From the NCBI GenBank assembly GCA_039881045.1, contig JAYWVB010000007.1, positions 434,001 through 498,000 on the forward strand: a stretch of DNA of 64,000 nt, in the 5' to 3' direction. The notes under the pieces are model-generated. The model saw nothing but the letters and a program-made list of their open reading frames with translations, was not told the DNA's origin and searched no databases. Each line of letters begins with the position of its first letter. The first letter of the stretch is position 1. The position numbers were made by a program, and so were the translations under genes. Shown piece after piece: positions 44,233 to 55,568 of the stretch. Source of the DNA: Chaetomium olivaceum. Its lineage: Eukaryota; Ascomycota; Sordariomycetes; Sordariales; Chaetomiaceae.

Positions 44233-47075
44233 CGATTTATGGATGAAGGGACAGCCGTACCCCCAGTTCATCGCCAAGTTCGTCAGCCTGGCAACCCAAT
44301 GCCACAAAACTGATGCTCAGAAAGTCGAAGACCTGAAGAAAAAAGTGTCACGCGAGCTCGCCGAACAGCTGCGCTCACAAGTCGACGTACCTGGGACCGA
44401 GGAATTTTCGAAGTGGTGTGGGCTCTATAAAAAACTCTGGGACCGCCAGCAAGAAGCAGCACACTATGACAAGCTCCGCCCTGGCCCAAGGAATAGCCAA
44501 CCCACCTAGCCACGCCAGACCGCCTAGTTCCGCCCCGACCGAGAACCGGTGAATATCTAGCATGCCGACGGGGACCCAATGCAGCTTGACGCTATACGCC
44601 GACCGTTTGTCTCCAAAGAACGGTGCCAGGCAAACGGCCTCTGCTTCTATTGCAAGAGGCCTGGCCACGGCATCGGCGAGTGTGAGGAAAAGAGGAGGGC
44701 CGACTCACGCTTTGGTCCCTCGAACCGCCCGCCCGCCCCTCTCCCCCGCGGCCACCAGCAAATGCCGCGCCCACAGTATCCGCGCCCACAGTTCCACCGC
44801 AATGATGGGAACCTTTCGCCGCATGACGCCAGGGTCCACAACTGGCAGAACGGTCAGGTACGATTTCAGCCCGGCGACCGTTCCTAGTACATCCGCACCG
44901 CGGGATATGCGACCAGCGAGGTCGACTCATCAACCCGAGACTCCGGTACATCAACACTGATCACACCCACGTCCGAGGCAGCGGGCAGTGACCACTTTTT
45001 CCCTGTGGAACAGGGAAACGAGTAACCTCTGTCCATCGCCGCGGACAGAGGTTGAGGGGAATACAAGGCCAAGAATGGATCTCGAGGGCCCTCCTGTCAA
45101 GGGAGCCGCTCCGTTTAAGATCTACGGATAGCAAATCATTGATTGTCTTAGCCCAAATGTCTCCTGCGCACCACCGTATACCCATAAATCCCTGATCGAT
45201 AGCGGATGCTCAACACGAGCCTTCTGCGATAGGATGCTTGTCGACCAACTTAATATCAGAACATTAAAAACTCCTTACCCCGCACCCTCATTCTGGCAGA
45301 TGGGAAGAAAGCAGGGCGTCCAGTCGACAGCTACTTCATTGCACCACTAACGATTGGAAACCACGAGGAACAGGCTCTCTTCTTCGTTACCGACCTCTCC
45401 CCGGAAACGCCGGTCATCCTCGGCCTTCCATGGCTCCAGCGTCACAACCCGGCCATCGACTGGACCAGTATGTCAGTCGCGTTCAATTCCGACTACTGCC
45501 GGGCGTTCTGCTGCCCTGAGTGGCTCGACAACCGCGCCCCCGTCCAGCGGGCACCGCCCAAGAGCTTCCACGATCTTCACATCCCAGGTGAACCGATGCT
45601 CCAAGCGTCTGAGCAGAGAAGGGACGCGCCAAACACCCCGCCTACCTCGGAACGACCCAGGCGCAATACGGTCTGGCAAAGCGAGCCGATGGATAAGCTA
45701 GCGCGGAAGCGCTGGCAAGCTACGGTCGAAGACGCCCCGGAGGAGCCACGGCGCCCTGCAAAGGCGGAAGGCGCAATAGAACTCCCGATACAGCTCACGC
45801 TCTCGCCAGGCACAGACCCCTTTAAAACCAGGAGCACCTCGTCAGAAGGTGAGTCCAGGGCCCGAATGATCGCCACAGCAGGAAATACGCACCCGGTTCC
45901 GGTACGCCCCGTCGCCGGCCAACGCCGCCGCGGAAAGACACCTCCCAAGACGCCGCCGCCACAGGCAGCACCGTCCCCAGAGGACCACAGCGGCCCTGCG
46001 CCGCAGACGGGCCGCCCCAACCTAGCCGATATCCGTATGGTCCGAGCCATCAATTTTGCCCAATACAGCCAGTCCCCAGGAACCCAGGTTTTCAAGATCA
46101 CCTGGGACGAGCTCGACAATGCTATAAAAGAACCGAAGCGCCCGACGGTCATGCCTGACATCGACCATCAAGATCTCCGCGCCGTACTTCTCGGGAGGGG
46201 TAGCCCAGTTCGGGCCAAGATGCTCTTCCCGGAAGAATTCCATGATTTCATCGACGAATGTTACCACCCAACACGGCTCGCAAAGATCACGACAGCCGAC
46301 ATCAACAAGTTCATGGAGGATAAACCGGAACTGTCACGCACCGAGCTTCTTCAGAAACTCCCCCCTTGGCTCCACGATCTCGCCAGAGCCTTCTCCCCAC
46401 AGGACGCAAACAAGTTACCGCCCCGCCGGTCGTGGGATCACAAAATCGAAATCCAGCCGGGAAGGGAACCCCCATACCAAAAGTCACGCCCGCTATCGCC
46501 CGCGGAATTACAGGTCGTGCGGAAGTGGCTGGACGACAACCTAAGCAAGGGGTTCATCAGAGAGTCCAGGGCTCGGTGCGCCGCGCCCCTTCTCCTCGCT
46601 GCGAAGCCGGGAGGGGGAGTCCGTATCTGTCAAGACTACCGAGGCCTGAACAGCGTTACAATCAAGAACTGATACCCGCTGCCATTGATCCGCGAGACTC
46701 TCGATGCCATTTGCCGTGCCAAATTCTACACAAAGTTGGATATCATCGCCGCCTTCAACAAGCTCCGCATCGCAGAAGGACATGAGTGGAAGACGGCGTT
46801 CATTACCAGATTCGGCCTTTTCGAGTCTATGGTGATGCCGTTCGGCCTCTGTAACGCGCCCGCCTCATTCCAGCACTTCATCAACCATACATTATTTGAC
46901 CTGCTTGACAAGATATGTACGGCATACCTCGACGATGTCCTTGTTTACTCGGAATCCAGGAAAGACCATCGTAACCACGTTCGCGAAGCTGTCCGCCGCC
47001 TGGGAGATGCAGGCCTCCAGATCGATATTAACAAGTGCGAGTTCGAGACTACCAGGACCAAATACCTAGGCCTAG
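44197..47075 (+). mobile_element. Ty3/gypsy retrotransposon relic 2 (gag - protease - RT)
   Basis: Plus-strand polyprotein remnant. The gag part reads MKGQPYPQFIAKFVSLATQC and KVSRELAEQLRSQVDVPGTE, with a zinc knuckle CFYCKRPGHGIGEC at 44642-44683 (Cx2Cx4Hx4C). The protease/spacer frame runs FFVTDLSPETPVILGLPWLQ. From about 46190 the reverse transcriptase is nearly intact: FHDFIDECYHPTRLAKITTA, KSRPLSPAELQVVRKWLDDN, GGGVRICQDYRGLN, TKLDIIAAFNKLRIAEGHEW, FGLCNAPASFQHFINHTLFD, and catalytic TAYLDDVLVYSES. A single TGA at 46670-46672 interrupts it. The reading is cut at FETTRTKYLGL near 47075, so RNase H and integrase are gone, and the 5' end of gag and the LTR are missing too. Confidence 0.8.
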
Positions 47076-47197
47076 ACGACTGGACCCCACAACCGGACAC
47101 ACCCCACAATCGGACACTTGGCGCCACCATCACCACCAGGCTCAACAGCGTCTACCTCATCCATTTCTTAAGCAATATGCATACAAACTTGATGATT

Positions 47198-47863
47198 CTA
47201 TTCCTCTTCTACCTGGCGAATAGTCTCTAAGCCACGTACAATTATTTCTTCAGCTTCCTTGACTACTTGACTGTCCTGTTGTGTCTTCTTCTTTTTCTTC
47301 TTAGGAGACTTCATCGAATCCTCCTTCGCCTGGATAATATCCTCTATCCTTGTAAATTTATCATTGGCATTCTCTTTGACCCTCTTACGGCCCTGTGGCT
47401 CGTGGGACTCTAATTCCTTCGTCAAGTGGTCGACCTGGGCCTTCAAAGATACCATCTCGGCATTCTTATGTGACGAACCTCTCCTGGACCTCGTCCTGTT
47501 AGGGTTCAGTCTGATTGAAGGTGTCTTGCAAAGGTACTAGGTTCGGTGCAGCCAAAAGGTGCACAACAAAGACTTGTCTCAACAGTAGGCTCTCGAGCTT
47601 GTAGCGAACTGTAATTGTGATTGCTAACTGGAGAACTCCCAGAGCTCTCCAGAACGAGTGACTATATACTATCTAATTCCTGGGTGCTCAGTGTGCTCAG
47701 AGCCCCGTCCCAGAGCGTCCAGAGCATCCTGCATCTTGACGATGCTCTCCCTGCTCTGTGTCGGAGCACACAGAGCGCCTAGTGCTCTTCTGATTGGCTA
47801 TCCTAGGTTGGTTCGGGGCGTCCCGCGCCCCACTTCTGTGCGTTCCGGACAGTGACTGTGACA
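47198..47863 (-). mobile_element. LTR plus gag-like coiled-coil fragment, minus strand
   Basis: At 47863-47575 a minus-strand segment starts TGTCACAG and ends GAGACA, giving inverted TGTC/GACA ends over 289 bp, a good LTR candidate. Immediately downstream in the same orientation an ORF (47455-47198) reads MVSLKAQVDHLTKELESHEP with a KKKKKK run and heptad-like charge pattern, plausible as the start of a gag protein. It ends at the border with gypsy relic 2, so only the left end of an element remains. The family cannot be named. Confidence 0.4.
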
Positions 47864-48049
47864 TAATTATTATTAGTGTGAGAGATGAGCGATAGGAATC
47901 GCGAGGCTCAAAGGCACTGCAAGTACCACTCTATTCTGTTAATCGAAAGCTAAGGAAAAGAGAGAAAGGATTACAACACAGGGATGGGTCGTGGAATAAG
48001 TGTGGTGTGCGCACAGACCACTGCAGTATATGACCGGGAATGCGCATCC

Positions 48050-48200
48050 AACCCTAACCCAGGGCACCAGGCGCATTCTCCGTCACAATTAGCCTTAGTT
48101 ATTGTTATTTTATTCTATAATCTAACTGATACAGTAAAATGGAGGGCCCAGGGTTAGGGTTTGGACCCTGTGACGGCGGGATGGTTCTAACCCTAACCTT
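48050..48200. repeat. Telomere-like TTAGGG motifs
   Basis: Single or double copies of the fungal telomere unit occur: caaccctaaccc near 48050, cagggttagggttt near 48149-48162, and ctaaccctaacct near 48187. They are dispersed, not a tandem array, and lie next to or inside the solo LTR. Confidence 0.5.
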
Positions 48201-48371
48201 AGCCGCAGCCTGAGTGGTGGTCTGTGCGCCTCCCACTTGTGTTTTCCCACAGTTGCGGGAATCTTGTATTTTGATTCTTTTCTTTTCTTCTCTTCTCTTT
48301 AGCTTTAGATTCACGTAATTGAGTGGGATCATTTGAGCCTTCGTGCCTCTATTCCTCGCTCGCTCGTCACA
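48169..48371. mobile_element. Solo LTR with 5-bp target-site duplication
   Basis: A 203-bp segment begins TGTGACG and ends CGTCACA, 7-bp perfect inverted termini. It is flanked by a direct GACCC on each side (48164-48168 and 48372-48376). This is the signature of an LTR left by recombination between the two LTRs of an inserted retrotransposon. No coding sequence is inside. Orientation and family are unknown. Confidence 0.75.
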
Positions 48372-48376
48372 GACCC

Positions 48377-49561
48377 CCTTGGGTGGGCACGTGGGTGCCC
48401 CGCATTTAGATTAGATAAGGAGCATCGCGTGCAGCCTGCATTGAGAATTACTTCTACGGCAGCCATCGCGATGCTTCCTTTCCGAAAGACATCCTTCTTT
48501 ACAACTACTATTTCCGCATATTGCAAGCAGATCCGGTCAAACTGTATCATTAACATATACCTAGGCCTCTAGTTCTTCTCCTCTTTCCTTCCTCTCAGTG
48601 CAGAAAAGGGGCACACCTAGTCGACCTTAAGAGGTCACTAGAAGAGGTTACTAGACGTACGCTTTCACAGCGCGATGCCCCGCCACAGTGGAACTTCTAA
48701 TGGCATGATCGGAGCCAATGTACACGCCGGCCTCACCTGTTCCTTTGACCCATCATTTCATGGTAAGCCTAAGGTGTAATATCAGCACACGATGTAACCC
48801 CCCCCCCCCACGGGAACGTCTGCCAAGGACGCCGTTCCATTCCCCTTCTGATTGGCCCGTGCCCTTTGTTAAGCGATTGGTCTCGGGCCGCGGCGGCCTG
48901 CCGGCCGCCTTTTCAGGTCAGTTCATGACAACAGTTTAGCTGCAGCATAGAGCGTGAGATTTTTGTTATATCGGATAGCTTTCAAAGCTAGGAGAAGTCT
49001 GGCCTCTTTTAAAGGGCTACCCATAGCGTATTGTATTAGGATTGAGTGTGGAAAGTAGGAGACGCGTCGTGGTGGGAAAAATTGAACACGTTAACGCGGT
49101 AACTAACGGAAAGTGTGGAAAAGGAGTTCCATTGCCTCAAAGCTCGCGGACAACTACACCCACGTCAGCTACCTAGGTAGCTATCCCCATTTCCGTTCTT
49201 TGTTAAGCACGGTGCTATTGGTTAAACCCACGGTCTTACCAAACCTATTAACTAGCAGCAGTTCTGAACTGCAGGTAAAACCTGAGAAATTGTGGAGGGG
49301 AAGGAAGTGCGATTTCTGGATCCAGGAAGCCAAAGTGGGTCAAAGAAGATGTCGTACCACCTTGATCAGGCATCTCATGCAACCATTTGCAGGGCGGCTA
49401 ATCTCAAGGCGCGCACTACGTGCATGAGAGGTTTTCTTTTCGGCTAGTCTTATTTTAAAGGAGCCGCTGAAGGCGCAGCTATCATAAGCGCCCTTCCGAA
49501 CCTGAACCTGATTGACATGCCAGCTTTGGCTCGACCTAGACTGCGGGTCACTTCGAACTTA
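48377..49561. other. Intergenic, no gene seen
   Basis: No recognisable coding region. It contains a run of C near 48799-48809 and scattered A/T-rich patches. It may include older repeat debris but shows no motifs I can name. Confidence 0.4.
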
Positions 49562-49579
49562 TCCTGTCCGGAGGACAAT
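49562..49579. repeat. Helitron 5' terminal motif, inverted copy at 3' end
   Basis: CCGGAGGACAAT at 49568-49579 is the exact reverse complement of 55433-55444, and TCCTGTC at 49562-49568 matches the reverse complement of 55449-55455. The element ends are thus linked by an interrupted inverted repeat placed asymmetrically: terminal at the 5' side, about 110 bp inside at the 3' side. Confidence 0.65.
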
Positions 49580-49707
49580 ATTGCGCTCAAACTTTTGGAA
49601 ATTACTAGTTATACGAAATTGATAAGGAAATGCTCGTTATCGCGAGTTTCGATTGGTTCGTAAGCATGCTCCAGCTGGAAGCTCCTGTTTATTCAATCCA
49701 TCCATCC

Positions 49708-52700
49708 ATGCCCTCGCAATCCGCTCGACCATCGCGACCATCGCAACTCCCGCCGTTTGCACATCTGCCGCTTTTCAATTCCAGTCGTTCTATGGAAGAC
49801 GTGATAGTCGTTCTGGCCGGCACCGTCGAGGCGGCTGCGGAGGCAGCTGTGGCACGAAAGACATGTAGCAAATGCAATACCGAGCAAAACATTGATCAGT
49901 TTCTCCATGCCCGCGGGAACGGAAGGATTGTCGTCAACTGTCTAAGTTGCCGGCACAAGAGCAAGCTTCATGTGATAATTCTGGTTACGATCATGTTTTC
50001 CTCAGCTAACCTATCGCAGGTTGAAGCGTCGCGAGCGAGCATTGAGATTTCTCGCGCAATCGCCCGCGCGGAGATGATTCTCCCCTTGCTTTCGCACCGG
50101 CGCTTGCACCTGGGCCTCGACGGAACCTTACGCACGGCGTCCTTGCTGAAATGTATCACGAAAGGGGCCGTGTTTCTACAGATACCCCGGAAACGGCAGC
50201 CGCTCGGGATCAACGATTGACAATCCAGCGACGCCACCGCGTGGAACGACGCCATGGCGTGCAGCCTTCGCAAACCCCGACGTTAAGCAGCTTGATTGGA
50301 CGAGAACAGCAGCTCAATGCTGAGGACGAGGCGCCTACGACCAGCCGAGGCGATTTGCTACCCGTGCAAGCCGCTGAGGGAGACCATTTGGGTGGTGACG
50401 CGGATGACTTGCGACGCACACCGCCACGCCGTGGACGCCCTCCCAAACGCCGTTCTCCGTCTACGTCTTCGGCTCGGTCTCGCGGGCGCCCTCGCGGACG
50501 CCCTCGGCTAGCACGCAATCCCGTCGGCCGCCCACGCACGCAAAACTTCTCCGAAGACAACCCTCCGCGCGAATTCAACGAACCCGCGGCTCAGTCTCGC
50601 GGACGCCCTCGCGGACGTCCTCGACTAGCACGCAATCCCACCGGCCGCCCACGCACGCACAACCTCCCCGAAGGAAATCTTCCACGCGAATTTAACGAAC
50701 CCGGTCCGCGGTTCACAGGCGACGACCAGGACGCCGCTGTTGGCCGAAGACATTGCGATCAAGAGGGAGTTCGACGAAGCGCTTGCCGCAGAGGAGATGC
50801 AACGATGCCTGCGCTGCAAGGAGCGCTGGCTTGACATCAAGCTCATGGCGGATGGCTTTTGTAAGCGCTGCCACGACAAGGATGACAAGAAACGGCAGGA
50901 CGAACCTTTTCTCTTCTCCGCAGAGAACAAGCTTGATTTTGGTGCCGTCCCACCCGAGTTACCCCAATTAGCGCCATTGGAGGAGCTTTTTATTGCGCGC
51001 GTACACGTCAGCGTGAATGTATTTACTGTATGCGATGCTTCCCTGCGAGAGAGTCTACTAGCTAATCAGCGTCAGGTTCGTGGGCAGCAATACAGGTATC
51101 GTGGGCATGTTGTACACTTTTTGCGCGACGTTGGCAAGGTGTACTCAGAGCTTCCCTTGCTGCCCAAGGATTTGGACATTGTCATCCTCCGACCGCGTGG
51201 ATCCGAAGCGGTCGAACAGATGGATCGACAATTCCGCAACCGCTTCCGAGTCCGCCGAGCAGCAGTCGAGACATGGCTCAGATTCCTCGCCGACAACCAC
51301 CCTGGCTACAGAAATTTCACCTGGAACTACGACAACCTCTCCCGGTTGCCAGAGGACGGTGACGTCTTTGACCAGCTGAATATCCACGAGGTCGAGGAGT
51401 GTGAAGGGTTGCCTGCAGATTCTGGCCCTGTTGAAGAACCGGAAGAGGACGGTGAGGTTGTTGACGAAGCCGCAGTGCCCAATATGCTAATCCATGATTC
51501 GGAATTGAACCAGCTTCAAGGGCGAGTCAATGATGGGGCTACTGAGGTCAATGAGCAAGTGCCCCTAGAGTCAGTCGACCCCCAGGCTGCTCACCAGCTG
51601 CAGATGCCTTCCATCCGGCGCACTCCTCTCGATGAGTTCAACCAAAAGCATGCGCTACTCTCTCTCGCCTGTCCGACCCTGTTCCCTCGGGGAGTTGCGG
51701 ATTTTGTCGAGCCCAGACAGCGCAAGATCTCCTACCAGGAATACATCCAGCATGCCATGAGGTGGGAGGATGGCCGATTTGCCAAACACCACAGCTTCCG
51801 ATTTATCGCGCTAAACACTCTGATGAGGCAGCAGGCGAGGGGTCACAGTCGATTCTACGTCAGCAAGAACCACCGCACACCTCTTACAAGGGAGGCCCTA
51901 CAGGAGGCACTTGCCGATCCGGACACGCCAGAGGCCAGAAGCCCAGGCTATCCTCAACCGGATCTCTCGCTTTGCTGGTGTCATCAAAGGCACACGCCCC
52001 TTTTGGTACCGCCGACGTCGCGAGTGCGAGTCTTTTGCGCACTGTCTTGGTGTCCCCTCTGCTTTCATCACACTGAGCCCAGCCGATCTGCACTGGCAGA
52101 GCCTCTACCGGCACATGCCCGAATACGAGGAGTGGAAGGCGCTTGATGAGCCGAGACGCATGGCCAAGTCCCGCCGGCTGTTGCGGGAGAACCCGCATAT
52201 CGCGGCCTGGCACTTCCACTCGCGGAGCTCGCTTTTCAGGAAGATTGTGCTGAAGAAAAAGTTCAACGTGGCCGACTTTTGGTATCGGTACGAGTGGCAA
52301 GGCCGCGGCAGTAGCCATTCCCATGGGCTCTACTGGTTCAATGGGAGCCCCTCTCCCGATATGGCAACCCCCGAGTCGAGAGAGCATTTCACGAGGATCT
52401 GGGGATACCACGTGACAGCAGTAAACCCGCAGCAAGATCAGGGTGCTGATGAGGGCAACCCTTTGTCTGTTGACCCTCTGGAGACGGACGTTACTTGGGA
52501 GTGGTTAAACAGAATCGTCAACCGCTGCCAACGACACCACTGCTCGTCGACCTACTGCCTGCGGGTGACGAAGAAGGATGCCCAGCGAGCCAGAGAGGCC
52601 GAAGCAAGAACCGAGGCTGGAGAGACAGCCGGAGAGGAACCGCCGCCACCAGAGCCCACGTGTCGGTTTCTCTTCCCCCGGCCTATACGAGAGGCTGCCG

Positions 52701-55256
52701 CGGTCATCAAGAGGCCGGAAAGAGCTGGTGGTCGTTCGAGGCAGAGCGCAACGACACCCACCTAAACCAGTACAATCCACTGGTGTCTCTTTGCTGGCTG
52801 GCCAATGCAGACTGCTCGCCCTGCACGAGTGTGGAGGCTGTTATCAACTATGCTGCGAAGTATTGCAGCAAGTCCGAGACCCAGACCAGCACATACGCGC
52901 AGATTGCCCAGAGTATCCTTCCCCACATATCAGACAACAACCCGATGATTTCTTTTGTGTCAAAGATGATGAATAAACTAATCGGAGAGAGGGACTACTC
53001 TGCGCAGGAGATCTGTCATATCCTCCTGGGACTCCCTCTGCAAGAGGACAGCCGAGTGGTGCAGAGCGTTGACTGTAGGCCCCGCGAGAGACACGCTCGT
53101 GCAATTGACATCACGGCGGATGGCGATATTGAAGAGTCTCGGACAGTCTACGAGAAGTATCTCCGACGGCCCGATCAGATGGAGGATGTCTCCTACTTTG
53201 AGTTTCTGCAAGATTGGAATTTCAAGGCACGGAATGCGGACAAATGGGCGATTTGGCGGCCTCCTGCGATGCCTAGGGTGTATTATTACCCCCGGTACAA
53301 GCCGGTCCGCTCCCATCGGCAGTACTCCGACTTCTGCCGTGTCAAGCTGCTGCTCAGCCATCCCCACCGCCAGACGGAAGATCTGTCCCAGGTTGATGGT
53401 CGAAAGTTCGACAACTATTCATCTGCCTATCGCTACTGCCTCGAGCATCATGACCACCCGGACGACCACTATGGCACTGTTGACGAGCCTGATCCGTCTC
53501 CGGATGAGGAGGAGTTTGAGCCAGGGGGGGACGCCGGGGAGATTACCCTCGAGGACTGGCAGGAGATGGCGCGGTTAGTCCCCGACATTGAGCTTCCCGA
53601 TGAACGGGCCGACTTGCTTGGCCGCCGAGACCTGGATGTCAACTACGGGCGCGACACGTCGGCCGCTATTATCACGAGGAGTTCATTACTGGGAGCTACT
53701 AGGCGCAGCTTCGCGGAGAGACTCCAGGCAATTACGACGTGGAAGATATGCCTCTCGCAGCCCGTGATACGCTGAACACACAGCAGCGTCAGGTATACGA
53801 CACAATCATGCGCCACTTCAAGACGAAGAACGAGAACCGTCGGCCTCCGCCCCTCCGGCTGCAGATCGATGGAGGAGGTGGGACTGGCAAGTCGTATATG
53901 GTGAAGGTGATATCTTCTCACCTTCAGGCCAAGGCGGCTTCCTATGGCCGGCCCTCCCCCATCGTCAGAGCAGCTCCGACGGGCGTGGCGAGCAACCAGA
54001 TCGGGGGACAGACTTTGCATTCCCTGCTGCGGCTCCCCGTCGACGGCAATTACCGCTCGCTCTCCGAGACCCCGACGACCCTCAACGCCTTGCAGCGGCG
54101 GTTTAGGGGCATCCACTACCTCGTGATTGACGAGAAGAGCATGCTCGGCCTCAAGACCCTCGCGTGGATCGACCAGCGCCTACGAGAGGTGTTCCCGGAG
54201 AATCGCGACGAGTTCTTCGGCGGCCTCAGCGTCATCCTGATCGGGGACTTCTTCCAGCTTCCCCCTGTCCTGAACAAGCCGCTGTACTCAACGCGCGACG
54301 ACCTGAAGGATATCGAGATGGTCGGGCGCAACGCGTACCTCTCGTTCGACAAGTCCGTGTTCCTGACCACAATACAGCGGCAGCAGGGCGAAGACCAGGC
54401 TCCTTTCCGGCGGGCCTTGGAAGAACTGCGAATGGCTGATGTGTCGGTACCCTCCTGGGAGCTCCTTTCTTCGAGGTGTTCTGTCAAGCTCTCTCCCGAG
54501 GAGGTTGACAGCTTTGCTGATGCGCTTCGCATCTATCCCACCAAGACCCAGGTCGTCGAGTACAACCACCAACACATGCTTGGCCTGGACAGCCCCGCCA
54601 TTCAGGTCGAGGCAAAGCACGAGGGTGTTGGTGCGGAGAAGGTTGAGTCCTCAAATGCCGGAAACTTGGCCAAGCGCTTGCCCTTGTGTGTTGGTTGCAG
54701 GGTGATGCTGACGCGGAATTTGTGGGCCGACGTCGGGCTCGTCAACGGCGCACAGGGGACAGTCTACGACATATCCTGGAAAGAAGGTGCCGACGTGCTG
54801 CGAGACCCGCCCGAGGTCATCATGGTGGCCTTCAATGACTACGACGGTCCGGCCTTCACAATGCCGAACGGGGAGCCGCTCCGTAGTGGAGAGAAGCTGG
54901 CTGTTCCCATCCTCCGAGTGCGGCAGGACTTCATGGTCGGCGCCAACTCATGTTTGAGAGAGCAGTTCCCGCTGTGGGTCAGCTATGCGATCACCGTCCA
55001 CAAGTCACAGGGCATCACCCTGGACAAGGTCGTCTGCGATATCTCTGCGCCAGAGTTTGCTTCTGGCCTCTCCTACGTGGCCGTCTCGCGGGTGAAGACA
55101 CTCGGCGGGCTGATGTTTGAGCGGCCCTTCGACCGCAGCAGGATCTACCGCGAGACACCATCACGAGCTATGGGGTTGAAGTTGTCCGATCACGCTACCA
55201 GGCAACTGCAGGCGTTAGATGCTGTGGCGGGGGAGGTTCCCTCGGAGTCTAATTGA
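49708..55256 (+). CDS. Helitron Rep-helicase (HUH Rep plus PIF1-type helicase)
   Basis: Replication initiator/helicase of the rolling-circle transposon. The N-terminal region has a zinc-finger-like pair (CSKCNTEQNIDQFL ... CLSCRH) and an optional 48-nt intron at 49972-50019. Two AT-hook blocks (RGRPRGRPRLARNPVGRPR and a near copy, 50480-50660) and a second Cys pair set (CLRCKERW...CKRC) follow. The Helitron-like domain reads YRYRGHVVHFLRDVGKVYSE and LPLLPKDLDIVILRP. The Rep HUH motif is GSSHSHGLYW (about 52310-52335) and the Tyr motif YAAKYCSK (52848-52871). The helicase has Walker A GGGGTGKSYMV, VIDEKSMLGL, GDFFQLPPV, the late ITVHKSQGITLDKV and LSYVAVSRVKTLGGL, ending at 55256. Frame changes occur near 50160, 50730, 51930, 52700 and 53730, so it is read as pieces. 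No in-frame nonsense mutations are evident in the helicase. Confidence 0.85.
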
Positions 55257-55568
55257 TTTGTAAGTAGCGAGGACGTGAGTGTAGAGACGTAACGTGAGCG
55301 GCAGAATAGAAACGATTAGTAGCCATAGTAGTAGCTATAGTTAAGCGTAAGAAGACCGCTCAAGTAGATGGAGTTGTTGGCCGACGGACAGATATTGGCG
55401 CTTCGTCTCTCCCGTATTCAACCCTGACCCGGATTGTCCTCCGGAGAGGACAGGAAAATTGCCAGGAGCGGGGAGAGGAAGGAAGCGCCCCGTAGCGTAG
55501 CGAAGGGCCGCGCGACGACGAACGAAGCGACGCCAGCAATTTTAGTATAAAAATACCCTAGACACTAA

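Larger units (their letters stand above)
49562..55568 (+). mobile_element. Helitron (rolling-circle transposon), nearly complete
   Basis: About 6 kb coding for a Helitron Rep-helicase. A candidate 5' end is the TC at 49562, preceded by A, as Helitrons insert between A and T. Candidate 3' ends are CTAA at 55565-55568 followed by T, or CTAG at 55558-55561. A stem TGTCCTC/GAGGACA (55435-55452) and an AAAATTGC/GCAATTTT pair bracket the subterminal GC-rich region. The borders are proposed, not proven. Confidence 0.65.

Noticed and set aside
47856..48090. A second LTR starting TGTGACAT and ending near CCGTCACA
   Set aside because: Termini match imperfectly and there is no target-site duplication; the minus-strand LTR at 47575-47863 explains the left part better.
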